DNA of 22,564 nt, taken from positions 1 to 22,564 of the forward strand of contig CAJTQP010000037.1 in the NCBI GenBank assembly GCA_910578575.1. Reading direction: 5' to 3'. The notes below the pieces were generated by a model, which did no database searches, was not told the origin of the DNA, and worked only from the letters and a program-made list of their open reading frames with translations. Below, one piece after another: positions 1 to 7,923 of the stretch (position 1 is the first letter of the stretch; each line of letters begins with the position of its first letter). The DNA comes from an uncultured Oscillospiraceae bacterium. Lineage in GTDB: Bacteria; Bacillota; Clostridia; Oscillospirales; Oscillospiraceae. The position numbers and the translations under genes were made by a program.

Positions 1-17
1 CACAGCAGGAGAACACC

Positions 18-1073
18 ATGGCCAAGAAAAAAGAAACCGCCTCCGCCGCCTACCGGCAATTCAAAAAAGACCTGGCAGAAGGCACCACCGCCCCCCTGTA
101 CATCTTCCACGGGGAGGAGACCTACCTGCGGGACTACTACCTGGAGCGCCTGAAAACCACCCTCATCCCAGAGGGCATGGATGGCTTCAACTACCACCCC
201 CTCCCCGGCAAGGGCCTCACCATCCAGCGCCTGGGGGAGACCATCGACGCCCTGCCCATGATGAGCCCCCACACCATGATCGTGGTCAACGACTACGACA
301 TCTTCAAAGCCCCAGAGGGGGAGCGAAACCTGATGGTCCAGCTCTTAGAGGACCTGCCCGACTACTGTTGCCTGGTGTTCCTCTACGATACCCTTCCCTA
401 CAAAAGCGACGCCCGGATGAAGAAACTGGCAGGGGCCATCAAGGCCCACGGCCAGGTGGTGGAATTCAGCCGCCAGAGCCAGACGGATTTGATGGACTGG
501 GTCCGCCGCCGCTTCCGGGCCCTGGACCACGACATCGACCCGTCAGACGCCCAGTACCTCATCTTCCTGTGCGGGGACCTGATGAACGGCCTCATCACGG
601 AGATCGAAAAGATCGGCGCCTACGCCAAGGAGCGGCAGGTCCGCCGCAGCGACATCGACGCAGTGGCCATTCCGGTGATCGACGCGGTGGTGTTCCAGAT
701 GACCGACGCCCTCACCCAGGGCAACACCGACAAGGCCTTTTCCGTCCTCAACGACCTCCTGCGCCTGCAAAATGCCCCCATTATGATCCTAGCGGTGCTG
801 GGAAAGCACTTCCGGCAGCTGTACACCGCCCGCGTGGTCCTGGAGGCGGGGCGGGGAGCCGGTTATTTGGCGGAGCTGTGGGGGATGCGCTCCAGCTATC
901 CGGCGGAAAAGCTCATGAGCGGGGCCCACCGCCACGGGCTGAACTGGTGCAAACACGCCGTGTCCCGCTGCGCCCAGACGGACCTGGCCATGAAATCCGT
1001 CTCCGGCGCGGACAGCCAAGACCTGCTCCTCTCCCTGATGCTGGAGCTGGCGGCGGGGGGCCGGGCATGTTGA
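18..1073 (+). CDS. holA: DNA polymerase III subunit delta
   Basis: The 351-residue product has the layout of HolA, the clamp-loader delta subunit that opens the beta sliding clamp and helps load it on primed DNA. Visible signs are the degenerate nucleotide-binding start (LYIFHGEETYLRDYY, near residue 27), an AAA+-like N-terminal domain, a middle helical domain around DLMNGLITEIEKIGAYA, and a C-terminal collar domain with the LQNAPIMILAVLGKHFRQLY stretch typical of the family. Length is normal (about 330-350). The ATG is preceded by AGGAG seven bases upstream. The last codons overlap the start of the next gene by 7 bp, so the two are translationally coupled. Whatever lies upstream of base 18 is outside the window. 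Confidence 0.95.
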   Translation: MAKKKETASAAYRQFKKDLAEGTTAPLYIFHGEETYLRDYYLERLKTTLIPEGMDGFNYHPLPGKGLTIQRLGETIDALPMMSPHTMIVVNDYDIFKAPEGERNLMVQLLEDLPDYCCLVFLYDTLPYKSDARMKKLAGAIKAHGQVVEFSRQSQTDLMDWVRRRFRALDHDIDPSDAQYLIFLCGDLMNGLITEIEKIGAYAKERQVRRSDIDAVAIPVIDAVVFQMTDALTQGNTDKAFSVLNDLLRLQNAPIMILAVLGKHFRQLYTARVVLEAGRGAGYLAELWGMRSSYPAEKLMSGAHRHGLNWCKHAVSRCAQTDLAMKSVSGADSQDLLLSLMLELAAGGRAC

Positions 1074-1657
1074 GGATCCAAGAGGCCATTGTGGTGGAGG
1101 GCCGCTATGACAAAAACACCCTGGCCCAGCTGGTGGACACCGTCATCTTGGAGACCAGCGGCTTTGGGATTTTTCACGACAAGGCCCAGCTGGAGCTGCT
1201 CCGGCGGGTGGCGGAGAAGCGGGGCCTCATCATCCTCACCGACAGCGACGGGGCGGGGTTTGTGATCCGCAACTATCTGAAAAGCGCCCTGCCCAAGGAG
1301 CAGGTGAAGCACGCCTACATCCCCGACCAAAAGGGCAAGGAGCGCCGGAAGCGCCGCCCCGGCAAGGAGGGGAAACTGGGGGTGGAGGGCATGTCCCAGC
1401 CGGTGCTGGAGGCGGCCCTGCGCCGGGGCGGGGCCACCTTTCTGGACCTGGCAGAAGAGACGGTCCAGGGGCCGCCCCTCACCAAGGCGGACCTCTACGC
1501 ATGGGGGCTGTCCGGAGGCGCGGGGAGCCGGGAGAAGCGGAAAAAGCTCCTGGAAGCCCTGGACCTGCCAGAGCATCTCTCCCCCAACGCCATGCTGCCG
1601 GTGCTCTCGGCCCTATGCGACCGGGAGGGATTGGCGGAGCTGATCCGCAGCTTATGA
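1067..1657 (+). CDS. rnmV: TOPRIM ribonuclease M5-like protein (5S rRNA maturation family)
   Basis: The 196-residue product has a TOPRIM fold: the acidic motif VVEGRYDKN near residue 8 (catalytic Glu) and the DxD motif in TDSDGAG near residue 63. The C-terminal part, with TKADLYAWGLSGGAGSREKR, looks like the DUF4093 segment that follows TOPRIM in RNase M5. In Bacillus, RNase M5 trims precursor 5S rRNA bound to ribosomal protein L18. The ATG overlaps the holA stop by 7 bp, with the upstream GC-rich end of holA serving as ribosome entry, so expression probably depends on holA translation. The more usual neighbour of rnmV is ksgA, so the pairing with holA is a variant. What is seen is TOPRIM plus the C-terminal motif; the 5S rRNA role is family knowledge. 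Confidence 0.85.
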   Translation: MLRIQEAIVVEGRYDKNTLAQLVDTVILETSGFGIFHDKAQLELLRRVAEKRGLIILTDSDGAGFVIRNYLKSALPKEQVKHAYIPDQKGKERRKRRPGKEGKLGVEGMSQPVLEAALRRGGATFLDLAEETVQGPPLTKADLYAWGLSGGAGSREKRKKLLEALDLPEHLSPNAMLPVLSALCDREGLAELIRSL

Positions 1658-1754
1658 AGAGGCGGAAAGGTTGGTGGAGCCCCTGCCGCCGGCTTGCTGT
1701 GACTTCCATCACCAAACAAATGAAAAAAAGCAAAAAAACTAGGGGGCAAAGGGG

Positions 1755-1783
1755 TTTACAAATGAAACTGTGCCGTGTAGAAT
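1755..1783 (+). promoter_or_regulatory. Sigma-A type promoter of rubrerythrin
   Basis: TTTACA (1755-1760), a 17-bp spacer and TAGAAT (1778-1783). The transcript would have a leader of about 85 nt containing two short hairpins (AGCGG/CCGCT near 1800 and CCCCG/CGGGG near 1840). No PerR-type operator was recognised. The surrounding 219-bp gap 1658-1876 holds no gene. Confidence 0.75.
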
Positions 1784-1876
1784 ATCCCTTGTAAAACCCC
1801 AGCGGGACGTTCCGCTGAACAACCACAATAGAAAACCAGCCCCGGAAATCGGGGCAGAGTATGGAGGATATGAATT

Positions 1877-2419
1877 ATGAGCAAGTATGTTTGCAGTGTT
1901 TGCGGTTACGTGCATGAGGGCGACTCCGCCCCCGCAGAATGCCCCCAGTGCCACGCAGCTGGCAGCAAGTTTGTGGAGCAGGGCCCTGAAATGGCTTGGG
2001 CCGCTGAGCACGTTGTGGGCGTAGCCGAGGGCGTGCCCGAAGATATCCTGGAGGATCTGCGCGCCAACTTCAACGGGGAGTGCACCGAAGTGGGTATGTA
2101 CCTGGCCATGGCCCGTGTGGCCCACCGTGAGGGCTATCCTGAGATCGGCCTGTACTGGGAGAAGGCAGCCTACGAAGAGGCTGAGCACGCTGCCAAGTTC
2201 GCAGAGCTCCTGGGCGAGGTGGTGACCCCCTCCACCAAGAAGAACCTGGAGATGCGCGTGGAGGCCGAGAACGGCGCCACCATGGGCAAGACCGACCTGG
2301 CCAAGCGCGCCAAGGCCCTGAACCTGGATGCCATCCATGACACCGTCCATGAGATGGCCCGCGACGAGGCCCGCCACGGTAAGGCCTTCAAGGGTCTGCT
2401 GGAGCGGTACTTCAAATAA
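1877..2419 (+). CDS. Reverse rubrerythrin (rubredoxin domain first)
   Basis: The 180-residue protein begins with a rubredoxin-type iron site (Cys6, Cys9, Cys22, Cys25: CSVCG then CPQC) followed by a ferritin-like four-helix di-iron domain with Glu and ExxH motifs (GECTEVGMYLAMARVA, YEEAEHAAKF, MARDEARHGKAF). This is the domain order of reverse rubrerythrin, which in clostridia reduces hydrogen peroxide to water, drawing electrons from NADH through rubredoxin-type partners and protecting anaerobes during oxygen exposure. The start is set by GGAGG nine bases upstream of the ATG. It is a single-gene unit with its own promoter and terminator. Codon use is strongly biased, as expected of a highly expressed protein. 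Confidence 0.95.
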   Translation: MSKYVCSVCGYVHEGDSAPAECPQCHAAGSKFVEQGPEMAWAAEHVVGVAEGVPEDILEDLRANFNGECTEVGMYLAMARVAHREGYPEIGLYWEKAAYEEAEHAAKFAELLGEVVTPSTKKNLEMRVEAENGATMGKTDLAKRAKALNLDAIHDTVHEMARDEARHGKAFKGLLERYFK

Positions 2420-2434
2420 GAGCGTTACACCGGA

Positions 2435-2464
2435 GAGGGTGGGCTGAATGGCCCACCCTCTTTT
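2435..2464 (+). terminator. Rho-independent terminator of rubrerythrin
   Basis: Perfect 10-bp stem (GAGGGTGGGC, 2435-2444, with 2451-2460) with a 6-base loop and TTTT directly after it. Confidence 0.9.
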
Positions 2465-2531
2465 GCTGTCTATTTTACTTTGACTTAAAAACGGGGAAAT
2501 ATGGGAAGCTACTGTTTCCGCTGGCGCTGTA

Positions 2532-3269
2532 TTAGGACACCACGGTCTCCCCCACATCCTCCACCCCCCAAAACCCCAAATCCGCCAAGGTGACACCGGC
2601 CTGTTCCAAAAAACTTTCCGCCGCCGCCACCGGCAGGGTCTGGATGGCCTGGAGGTCCCGCCGGCCGTAGGCCTCGGAGAGCTGCCGCTGGGCAAACACC
2701 CCCTGCCGGTCCTGCCACTGTGTCACAGGGAAATCCACGCTGCGGTCCCGGACGTAGTTGCACAGGAACAGGGAGGCGCTGCCCTGAAAGAAGGTGGGGG
2801 CGCCAAAGCGCTGAAGCCCCAGGAAGCTGGCCTCAGCATAGCTGCTGTCCTCCTCCAGGGTGATGGTATAGACCCAACTCCCCAATTGTTCTGAAGCCCG
2901 TCCGCAACCCAGTACCAGCCGCCCCCTCTGGTCCAGGGCGGCGTAGCGGGTGATGCTGCCGCCTTGGGTGAGGGCGTTGTCATAGGTGACCACGGCGCCG
3001 CCGTCATCCATGGGGGTGTAGGGGCTGCCATAGCTGGTGATGTAGGAGCGCAGCGCGGCAAAGGCGCAGTGACGGCGCTGGAGGGCGGCGTCCCGGTAAT
3101 GGCCCAGGCTCCGGAACAGGGGCAGGGCAGAGGCAGGGAACCCCGCCTCCATACGGGCCACCGCCATCTGATACCGCTGTTCCTGCTCCGCCTCCGGGCT
3201 GGGCTGGGCGCAGGCGGCAAGGGTGAGGATGAGGCTCAGGGCGGCGATGAGGCATAGGGATCGTTTCAT
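2532..3269 (-). CDS. Predicted lipoprotein of unknown function
   Basis: The 245-residue product starts with a lipoprotein signal peptide: MKR, a hydrophobic stretch, then the lipobox LAAC with the lipidated Cys at residue 20. After it comes a TPR-like helical segment (MAVARMEAGFPASALPLFRSLGHYRDAA), a pattern common in Firmicutes proteins of the form G-x-Y-x-x-A-x-x-x-F-x-x-L-G-x-Y-x-D-A. The rest is a probable beta-rich domain I do not recognise. The start is chosen because AGGAGG lies a few bases upstream; the open frame continues further upstream to about 3578, but that part overlaps polA antisense and lacks a signal. It is divergent from polA across a 145-bp gap. Function unknown; probably attached to the outer face of the membrane. 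Confidence 0.8.
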   Translation of the reverse strand: MKRSLCLIAALSLILTLAACAQPSPEAEQEQRYQMAVARMEAGFPASALPLFRSLGHYRDAALQRRHCAFAALRSYITSYGSPYTPMDDGGAVVTYDNALTQGGSITRYAALDQRGRLVLGCGRASEQLGSWVYTITLEEDSSYAEASFLGLQRFGAPTFFQGSASLFLCNYVRDRSVDFPVTQWQDRQGVFAQRQLSEAYGRRDLQAIQTLPVAAAESFLEQAGVTLADLGFWGVEDVGETVVS

Positions 3270-3327
3270 GGTCAGTCCTCCTACTTCGTGAAGTTTGGGG
3301 GAAAGCGCCGGGGCCAAGCCGCCACCG

Positions 3328-3356
3328 TTGCTTTTCCCGCCAAACCTTGTTAGAAT
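3328..3356 (+). promoter_or_regulatory. Sigma-A type promoter of polA-rimI-tsaD
   Basis: TTGCTT (3328-3333), 17-bp spacer, TAGAAT (3351-3356), about 58 bp before the polA start. Confidence 0.8.
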
Positions 3357-3414
3357 AGAGTGCAGAAAAGAATGGGAACCATTCAGGATATGAAAGCAAT
3401 GAGGAAGTGAGACT

Positions 3415-6042
3415 ATGAAGCTGCTGGTGATTGACGGAAATTCCATCGTCAACCGGGCTTTTTTCGGCATCCGCCCCCTGAGCAACAAGGAGGGCTTTCC
3501 CACCCAGGCTATTTTTGGCTTCTTGAACATTTTGCGCCGCATGGTGGACGAGGTGGACCCCGACGGCCTGTGCATCACCTTTGACCGGAAGGAGCCTACC
3601 TTCCGCCACCTGGCCTATGCCGGGTATAAGGCCCAGCGAAAGAAGATGCCGGAGGAGCTGGCGGTGCAGATCCCCATGCTCAAGCAGGTGCTGGATGCCA
3701 TGAACATCCCCTGCTATGAGCTGGCGGGCTGGGAGGCCGACGATCTGATCGGCACCATCTCCCGCAAGTGCGAGGCCGCGGGCTGGGACTGCCGCATCGC
3801 CACCGGGGACAAGGATTCCCTCCAGCTCATCACCCCCCACACCTATGTGGAGCTGGTGACCACCCGCAGCGGCAAGACCACCACCAAGGAGATGGACCCG
3901 GATACCTTCCGGGAGGAATACGGCTTCGACCCCATCCACATCATCGACTTGAAAGCCCTGATGGGGGACGCCTCCGACAACATTCCCGGCGTGAAAGGGG
4001 TGGGGGAAAAGACCGCCATGGGCCTGGTGCAGATGTACGGCTCCATCGACCAGCTCTACGACCATCTCCCTGCTGTGGTCACCGCCCCGGACACCCCCGC
4101 CAAGCCCGCCATGGTGAAAAAGCTTACGGAGGGGCGGGAGAGTGCCTTCCAGTCCTACGAGCTGTGTACCATCCGCTGTGACGCCCCCCTGGACTTCCAC
4201 CCGGAGGATGCCCTGCGCAAGCCGGTGAACGCCGGTCCCCTCCGGGGATTGTTGGAGAAACTGGAGCTGTACAAGCTCATCACCCAACTGGGGCTGGATA
4301 CCGTCCACGCCCCGGAGACCCAGGAGACCGCCCCCACCACAACAGCAGAGGTGATCCCCCTGTCCACAGCGGAGGCGTTGGCCCAGGCCCTGCCCCGCTG
4401 GGAGGCGGCGGAACACGTGACGGTGCTGGCCCAACCGGGCCTCACAGGGGTGGCAGTGTACTTGAGTGCGGAGGGGGAGACCCTCTGGACCGTGGAAGAG
4501 GCGGGGTACCAAGGGGACTACCCGGCCCTGCTGGCGGCGCTGTTCTCCGAAGCCGTCAAGAAGGTGGCCTACGGGGTCAAGGAGTTGTGCCGGGCCCTGG
4601 CAGAGCGGGACCTGCCATACCAGGGGTTTTGCTTCGACACGGAGCTGGCGGCCTATCTCCTGGACCCCACGGCGGGGAGCTACGAGCTGCGCAAGCTGGT
4701 CCAGTCCTACTTTACCGAGGACATGGCAGCAGAGCCCACAACCAGTGAAACCTGGTATGCAGACGCCGCCTGGGTGGAGGCCCTCTGGGGTGTCCTCCGG
4801 CCCAAGCTGGAGGAATTGGGCCTGATGGGGGTGCTGGAACAGATCGAGCTGCCCCTGTGCCCGGTGCTGGCGGAGATGGAGAAACAGGGGATGCTGGTGG
4901 ACCAGGCCGCCCTAGCGCAGTTTGGCGAAAAACTGCGGGCAGAGATCGCTGCCCTGGAGACGGAGATATATGAGCAGGCAGGGGAGACGTTCAACCTGAA
5001 CTCCACCCAGCAGCTGGGAAAGATCCTCTTTGAAAAGCTAGGCCTGCCCCCTGTCAAGAAGACCAAGACGGGGTACTCCACCAGCGCCGAGGTGCTGGAA
5101 AAGCTCCGCCCCGCCCATCCCATGATCGACAAACTTTTGGAGTACCGGCAACTCACCAAGCTGAACTCCACCTATGTGGAGGGCTTAGCCCGTGGCATCG
5201 GCCCCGACGGGCGCATCCACACCTCCTTCCAGAATACCGTCACCGCTACCGGGCGGCTGTCCTCCACGGAGCCGAACTTGCAGAACATTCCCGTGCGCAC
5301 CCCCCTAGGGGCCCAGCTGCGGACCATGTTCATCGCCCCGCCGGACTGGGTGCTGGTGGATGCGGACTATTCCCAGATCGAGCTGCGGCTGCTGGCCTGC
5401 ATCTCCGGGGACGAGCGGATGATCCAGGGCTTCCTCTCCGGGGAGGACGTCCACACCCACACCGCCGCCCAGGTGTTCGGCCTGTCCCCGGAGGAGGTGA
5501 CCCCGGAGCTGCGCCGCCGGGCCAAGGCGGTGAACTTCGGCATCGTCTATGGCATCTCCGGCTTCTCCCTGGCCCAGGACATCGGGGTGAGCCAGAAGGA
5601 GGCCAAGGCATATATGGAAAAATATCTGGAGACCTTCGCAGGGGTCCGGGCCTATATGTACAACATCAAGGAGCAGGCCAAAAAGGACGGCTACGTGGCC
5701 ACCCTCATGGGCCGCCGCCGCTGGCTGCCGGAGCTGCGCTCCGCCAACTTTAATATGCGTTCCTTTGGCGAGCGGGTGGCCTTGAACATGCCCATCCAGG
5801 GCACGGCGGCGGACGTGATGAAGCTGGCCATGATTCGGGTGGCCCAGGCCCTGAAGGACCAGGGGTTGGAGGCCCGGCTGGTGTTGCAGGTCCACGACGA
5901 ACTCATCGTGGAGTGCCCCCAGAGAGAGGCGGAGCAGGTAAAACTGCTATTGGAGGAAGAGATGGAACAGGTTGTGAAGCTGGCAGTGCCCCTCACCGCA
6001 GACGCCGGGGTAGGCCGGAGTTGGGGGGAGGCCAAGGCATGA
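3415..6042 (+). CDS. polA: DNA polymerase I
   Basis: The 875-residue protein has the full PolA layout: an N-terminal 5'-3' exonuclease (FEN-like) domain with IDGNSIVNRAFFG at the start, GWEADDLIGT and the helix-hairpin-helix region DASDNIPGVKGVGEKTA; a central 3'-5' exonuclease-like domain; and a family A polymerase domain with motif A (DADYSQIELR, Asp649/Asp651), the finger motif B (RRRAKAVNFGIVYG) and motif C (QVHDELIVE, Asp828). It fills gaps and removes primers in Okazaki fragment and repair synthesis. The first DxE motif of the proofreading site is absent, so the 3'-5' exonuclease is probably dead, as in Bacillus-type enzymes. GAGGAAG precedes the ATG. Its stop overlaps the start of rimI (ATGA). 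Confidence 0.98.
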   Translation: MKLLVIDGNSIVNRAFFGIRPLSNKEGFPTQAIFGFLNILRRMVDEVDPDGLCITFDRKEPTFRHLAYAGYKAQRKKMPEELAVQIPMLKQVLDAMNIPCYELAGWEADDLIGTISRKCEAAGWDCRIATGDKDSLQLITPHTYVELVTTRSGKTTTKEMDPDTFREEYGFDPIHIIDLKALMGDASDNIPGVKGVGEKTAMGLVQMYGSIDQLYDHLPAVVTAPDTPAKPAMVKKLTEGRESAFQSYELCTIRCDAPLDFHPEDALRKPVNAGPLRGLLEKLELYKLITQLGLDTVHAPETQETAPTTTAEVIPLSTAEALAQALPRWEAAEHVTVLAQPGLTGVAVYLSAEGETLWTVEEAGYQGDYPALLAALFSEAVKKVAYGVKELCRALAERDLPYQGFCFDTELAAYLLDPTAGSYELRKLVQSYFTEDMAAEPTTSETWYADAAWVEALWGVLRPKLEELGLMGVLEQIELPLCPVLAEMEKQGMLVDQAALAQFGEKLRAEIAALETEIYEQAGETFNLNSTQQLGKILFEKLGLPPVKKTKTGYSTSAEVLEKLRPAHPMIDKLLEYRQLTKLNSTYVEGLARGIGPDGRIHTSFQNTVTATGRLSSTEPNLQNIPVRTPLGAQLRTMFIAPPDWVLVDADYSQIELRLLACISGDERMIQGFLSGEDVHTHTAAQVFGLSPEEVTPELRRRAKAVNFGIVYGISGFSLAQDIGVSQKEAKAYMEKYLETFAGVRAYMYNIKEQAKKDGYVATLMGRRRWLPELRSANFNMRSFGERVALNMPIQGTAADVMKLAMIRVAQALKDQGLEARLVLQVHDELIVECPQREAEQVKLLLEEEMEQVVKLAVPLTADAGVGRSWGEAKA

Positions 6043-6503
6043 AGTATACCTTAGTACCCATGGACCGCTCCCACCTGGCCGGGGTGGCGGAGCTGGAACG
6101 CCTGTGCTTTGCCACCCCCTGGAGTGAGAACATGTTGGCCGAGGAGTTGTACAACGACACCGCCTCCTTCATCGTGGCCGAGGGGGAGGACGGAGGCGTG
6201 CTGGGCTATGCCGGCCTCCATGTGATTTTAGATGAGGGCTATATCGACAATGTGGCGGTCCGCCCGGACTGCCGCCGCCAGGGCATCGCGGACCGGTTGC
6301 TGGATGTGTTCTGCCGCTTTGGAGAGGAAAAGCTGGCCTTCCTGACCCTGGAGGTCCGCCCCTCCAATGGGGCCGCAGTGGCTCTATACCGGAAGCACGG
6401 CTTCCAGGAGGCTGGACGCCGGCGGGACTATTATGAGAACCCCCAAGAGGATGCCCTCCTGCTTACCCGGCAGTTTGGGAGAAAGGAAGAAACCCTATGT
6501 TGA
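6039..6503 (+). CDS. rimI: Ribosomal protein S18-alanine N-acetyltransferase (RimI, GNAT)
   Basis: A 154-residue single-domain GNAT protein. It has the acetyl-CoA loop motif in VRPDCRRQGIADRLL and the C-terminal signature LEVRPSNGAAVALYRKHGF followed by GRRRDYY, which is characteristic of RimI. RimI acetylates the N-terminal alanine of ribosomal protein S18. The start is the ATG that overlaps the polA stop (ATGA); a longer open frame upstream is only polA read out of frame. The gene is followed with a 7-bp overlap by tsaD, the usual partner of rimI (often as tsaE-tsaB-rimI-tsaD). tsaB and tsaE are not in this window. Confidence 0.92.
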   Translation: MKYTLVPMDRSHLAGVAELERLCFATPWSENMLAEELYNDTASFIVAEGEDGGVLGYAGLHVILDEGYIDNVAVRPDCRRQGIADRLLDVFCRFGEEKLAFLTLEVRPSNGAAVALYRKHGFQEAGRRRDYYENPQEDALLLTRQFGRKEETLC

Positions 6504-7507
6504 TACTTGCGGTAGAGTCCTCCTGTGACGAGACGGCAGTGGCCTTGGTGAAGGACGGCCGGGAGGTATTGGCGGACTGCATCGCCTCCTCGGTGGAAAT
6601 GCACAAGCTTTACGGCGGTGTGGTGCCGGAGATCGCCTCCCGGAAGCATATCGAGGTGATCGCGGACCTGGCAGACGCGGCCTTGGAGAAGGCGGGGGTG
6701 ACGCGGCGGGACATCGACGCCGTGGCTGTGACCTACGCCCCTGGTCTCATTGGGGCGGTGCTGGTGGGGGTGAACTTTGCCAAGTCCGTGGCCTACGCCC
6801 TGGGGGTGCCGTTGATCCCGGTCCACCATGTCCGGGGGCACATCGCCGCCAATTATATCGCCCATCGGGAGCTGGAGCCCCCCTTCGTCTGCCTGTGCGT
6901 CTCCGGGGGCACCTCCCTGATTGTGGACGTGCGGGGTTACACGGAGATGGAGATTTTGGGGGCCACCCATGACGACGCGGCAGGGGAGTGCTTTGACAAG
7001 ATCGCGCGGGTGATGGGCTTAGGCTATCCCGGTGGCGGCCCCTTGGACCGGGCTGCCCAGGGGGGGGATGACAAGGCTTTTTCCTTGCCAGCAGTTCACG
7101 TCCAGGACGCCCCCCTGGATCTGTCCTTTTCCGGCCTGAAAACCGCCATGCTGAACCAGATCCACAAAATCCAACAGAAGGGGGAACCCCTGCCGGTGGC
7201 GGACCTGGCGGCCTCCTTCTCCGCCGCAGTAAGCCGGGAGCTGGTGCCCCGGACCATGGAGGCGGCCCAGGCTTTGGGCTATGGAAAGGTGGCGGTGGTG
7301 GGCGGCGTGGCGGCCAACTCCCGCATCCGTGGGGACCTGGAGGCCGCCTGTCAAAAGACTGGGATTTCCCTTTACTTGCCCCCCCTGAAGCTCTGCGGAG
7401 ACAACGGCGCGATGATTGGAAGCCAGGGCTATTATGAGTATTTGGCGGGGAATTTGGGGGATACCGACTTGAACGCCTATGCCAACCGGGAGATTTCTTT
7501 GGGATAG
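6497..7507 (+). CDS. tsaD: tRNA threonylcarbamoyltransferase TsaD
   Basis: The 336-residue protein belongs to the Kae1/TsaD ASKHA family. It transfers the threonylcarbamoyl group to adenosine 37 of tRNAs reading ANN codons, together with TsaB and TsaE. Visible motifs are the N-terminal LAVESSCDET, the metal-binding HxxxH pair (His111 and His115 in HHVRGH), the sugar/phosphate loop CVSGGTSLIV, ATHDDAAGECFDKIAR, the GYPGGGPLD loop, and the C-terminal VVGGVAANSRIR and CGDNGAMIG. Length is normal. It overlaps rimI by 7 bp and is the last gene of the operon. A tRNA-Thr, itself a substrate class for this enzyme, lies 245 bp downstream, which I take as chance. Confidence 0.97.
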   Translation: MLILAVESSCDETAVALVKDGREVLADCIASSVEMHKLYGGVVPEIASRKHIEVIADLADAALEKAGVTRRDIDAVAVTYAPGLIGAVLVGVNFAKSVAYALGVPLIPVHHVRGHIAANYIAHRELEPPFVCLCVSGGTSLIVDVRGYTEMEILGATHDDAAGECFDKIARVMGLGYPGGGPLDRAAQGGDDKAFSLPAVHVQDAPLDLSFSGLKTAMLNQIHKIQQKGEPLPVADLAASFSAAVSRELVPRTMEAAQALGYGKVAVVGGVAANSRIRGDLEAACQKTGISLYLPPLKLCGDNGAMIGSQGYYEYLAGNLGDTDLNAYANREISLG

Positions 7508-7510
7508 GAT

Positions 7511-7604
7511 TGTGGACAAAGTTGGGGAGAATGGGGAAAACTATAAACAGTTGTGCACAAGTTTTCCACAGGGGTGTGGAAAACTCGGTGGAAAGTGTGG
7601 ATAA
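7511..7604. promoter_or_regulatory. Cluster of DnaA-box-like 9-mers
   Basis: In the 244-bp gene-free gap after tsaD there are five close relatives of the DnaA box TTATCCACA on either strand: TGTGGACAA (7511-7519), TTGTGCACAA (7551-7560), TTTTCCACA (7562-7570), TGTGGAAAA (7575-7583) and TGTGGATAA (7596-7604). The last is an exact reverse complement of the consensus. A gap from 7605 to about 7700 follows with moderate A+T and an inverted repeat GTAGAAT (7611-7617)/ATTCTAC (7656-7662). The pattern is like that around dnaA/oriC in Firmicutes, but neither dnaA nor its usual neighbours are here. DnaA binding and role are inference. Confidence 0.55.
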
Positions 7605-7702
7605 CTTTTTGTAGAATCCAGCGGCAGGAATCAGGGGTTTTTCCGGGTGAGCGGTATTCTACGGGATTTCTTTATACGAACCGTATTATGGGAATTTTGG
7701 CC

Positions 7703-7731
7703 TTGACGAACCCCGCCGGCCATGGTATAAT
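7703..7731 (+). promoter_or_regulatory. Strong sigma-A promoter of tRNA-Thr
   Basis: TTGACG (7703-7708), 17-bp spacer, TATAAT (7726-7731), placed about 20 bp before the tRNA. Confidence 0.88.
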
Positions 7732-7751
7732 AATCCCCGCTGATTCCCCTT

Positions 7752-7827
7752 GCTACTGTGGCTCAGTTGGTAGAGCAGCTGATTCGTAATCAGCAGGTCG
7801 CCGGTTCAAGTCCGGCCAGTAGCTCCA
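7752..7827 (+). tRNA. tRNA-Thr (anticodon CGT)
   Basis: A complete 76-nt cloverleaf with encoded CCA. Acceptor GCTACTG pairs with CAGTAGC, D arm GCTC/GAGC, anticodon stem GCTGA/TCAGC with loop TTCGTAA giving anticodon CGT (reads ACG), T arm GCCGG/CCGGC around TTCAAGT, discriminator T. It has its own promoter and terminator and so is a single-gene unit. No duplicated 3' end was seen downstream, so there is no sign that it serves as an integration site. Confidence 0.96.
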
Positions 7828-7830
7828 AAA

Positions 7831-7863
7831 CCCCCTTGAACCACAACGGTTCAAGGGGGTTTT
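7831..7863 (+). terminator. Rho-independent terminator of tRNA-Thr
   Basis: Perfect 12-bp stem (CCCCCTTGAACC, 7831-7842, with 7848-7859), 5-base loop ACAAC, then TTTT. It starts three bases after the CCA end. Confidence 0.93.
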
Positions 7864-7923
7864 GCTTCATCCTACGAATCTTTGTCCGGCCCAGGAACCA
7901 AGGGCCGGGAACAGGAGGCGTCT

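Noticed and set aside
3415..6042. Active proofreading in DNA polymerase I
   Set aside because: The first DxE metal-binding motif of the 3'-5' exonuclease is missing, as is common in Firmicutes PolA, so this is not unusual.
7511..7740. Full oriC
   Set aside because: DnaA-like boxes are present, but I see no clear A+T-rich unwinding stretch or TAG-trio tract, and no dnaA or dnaN; kept only as a finding.
7553..7789. 78-codon open frame across the DnaA-box region and tRNA
   Set aside because: It runs through the tRNA-Thr and its promoter, starts in a box-rich stretch without a ribosome-binding site and resembles nothing known.
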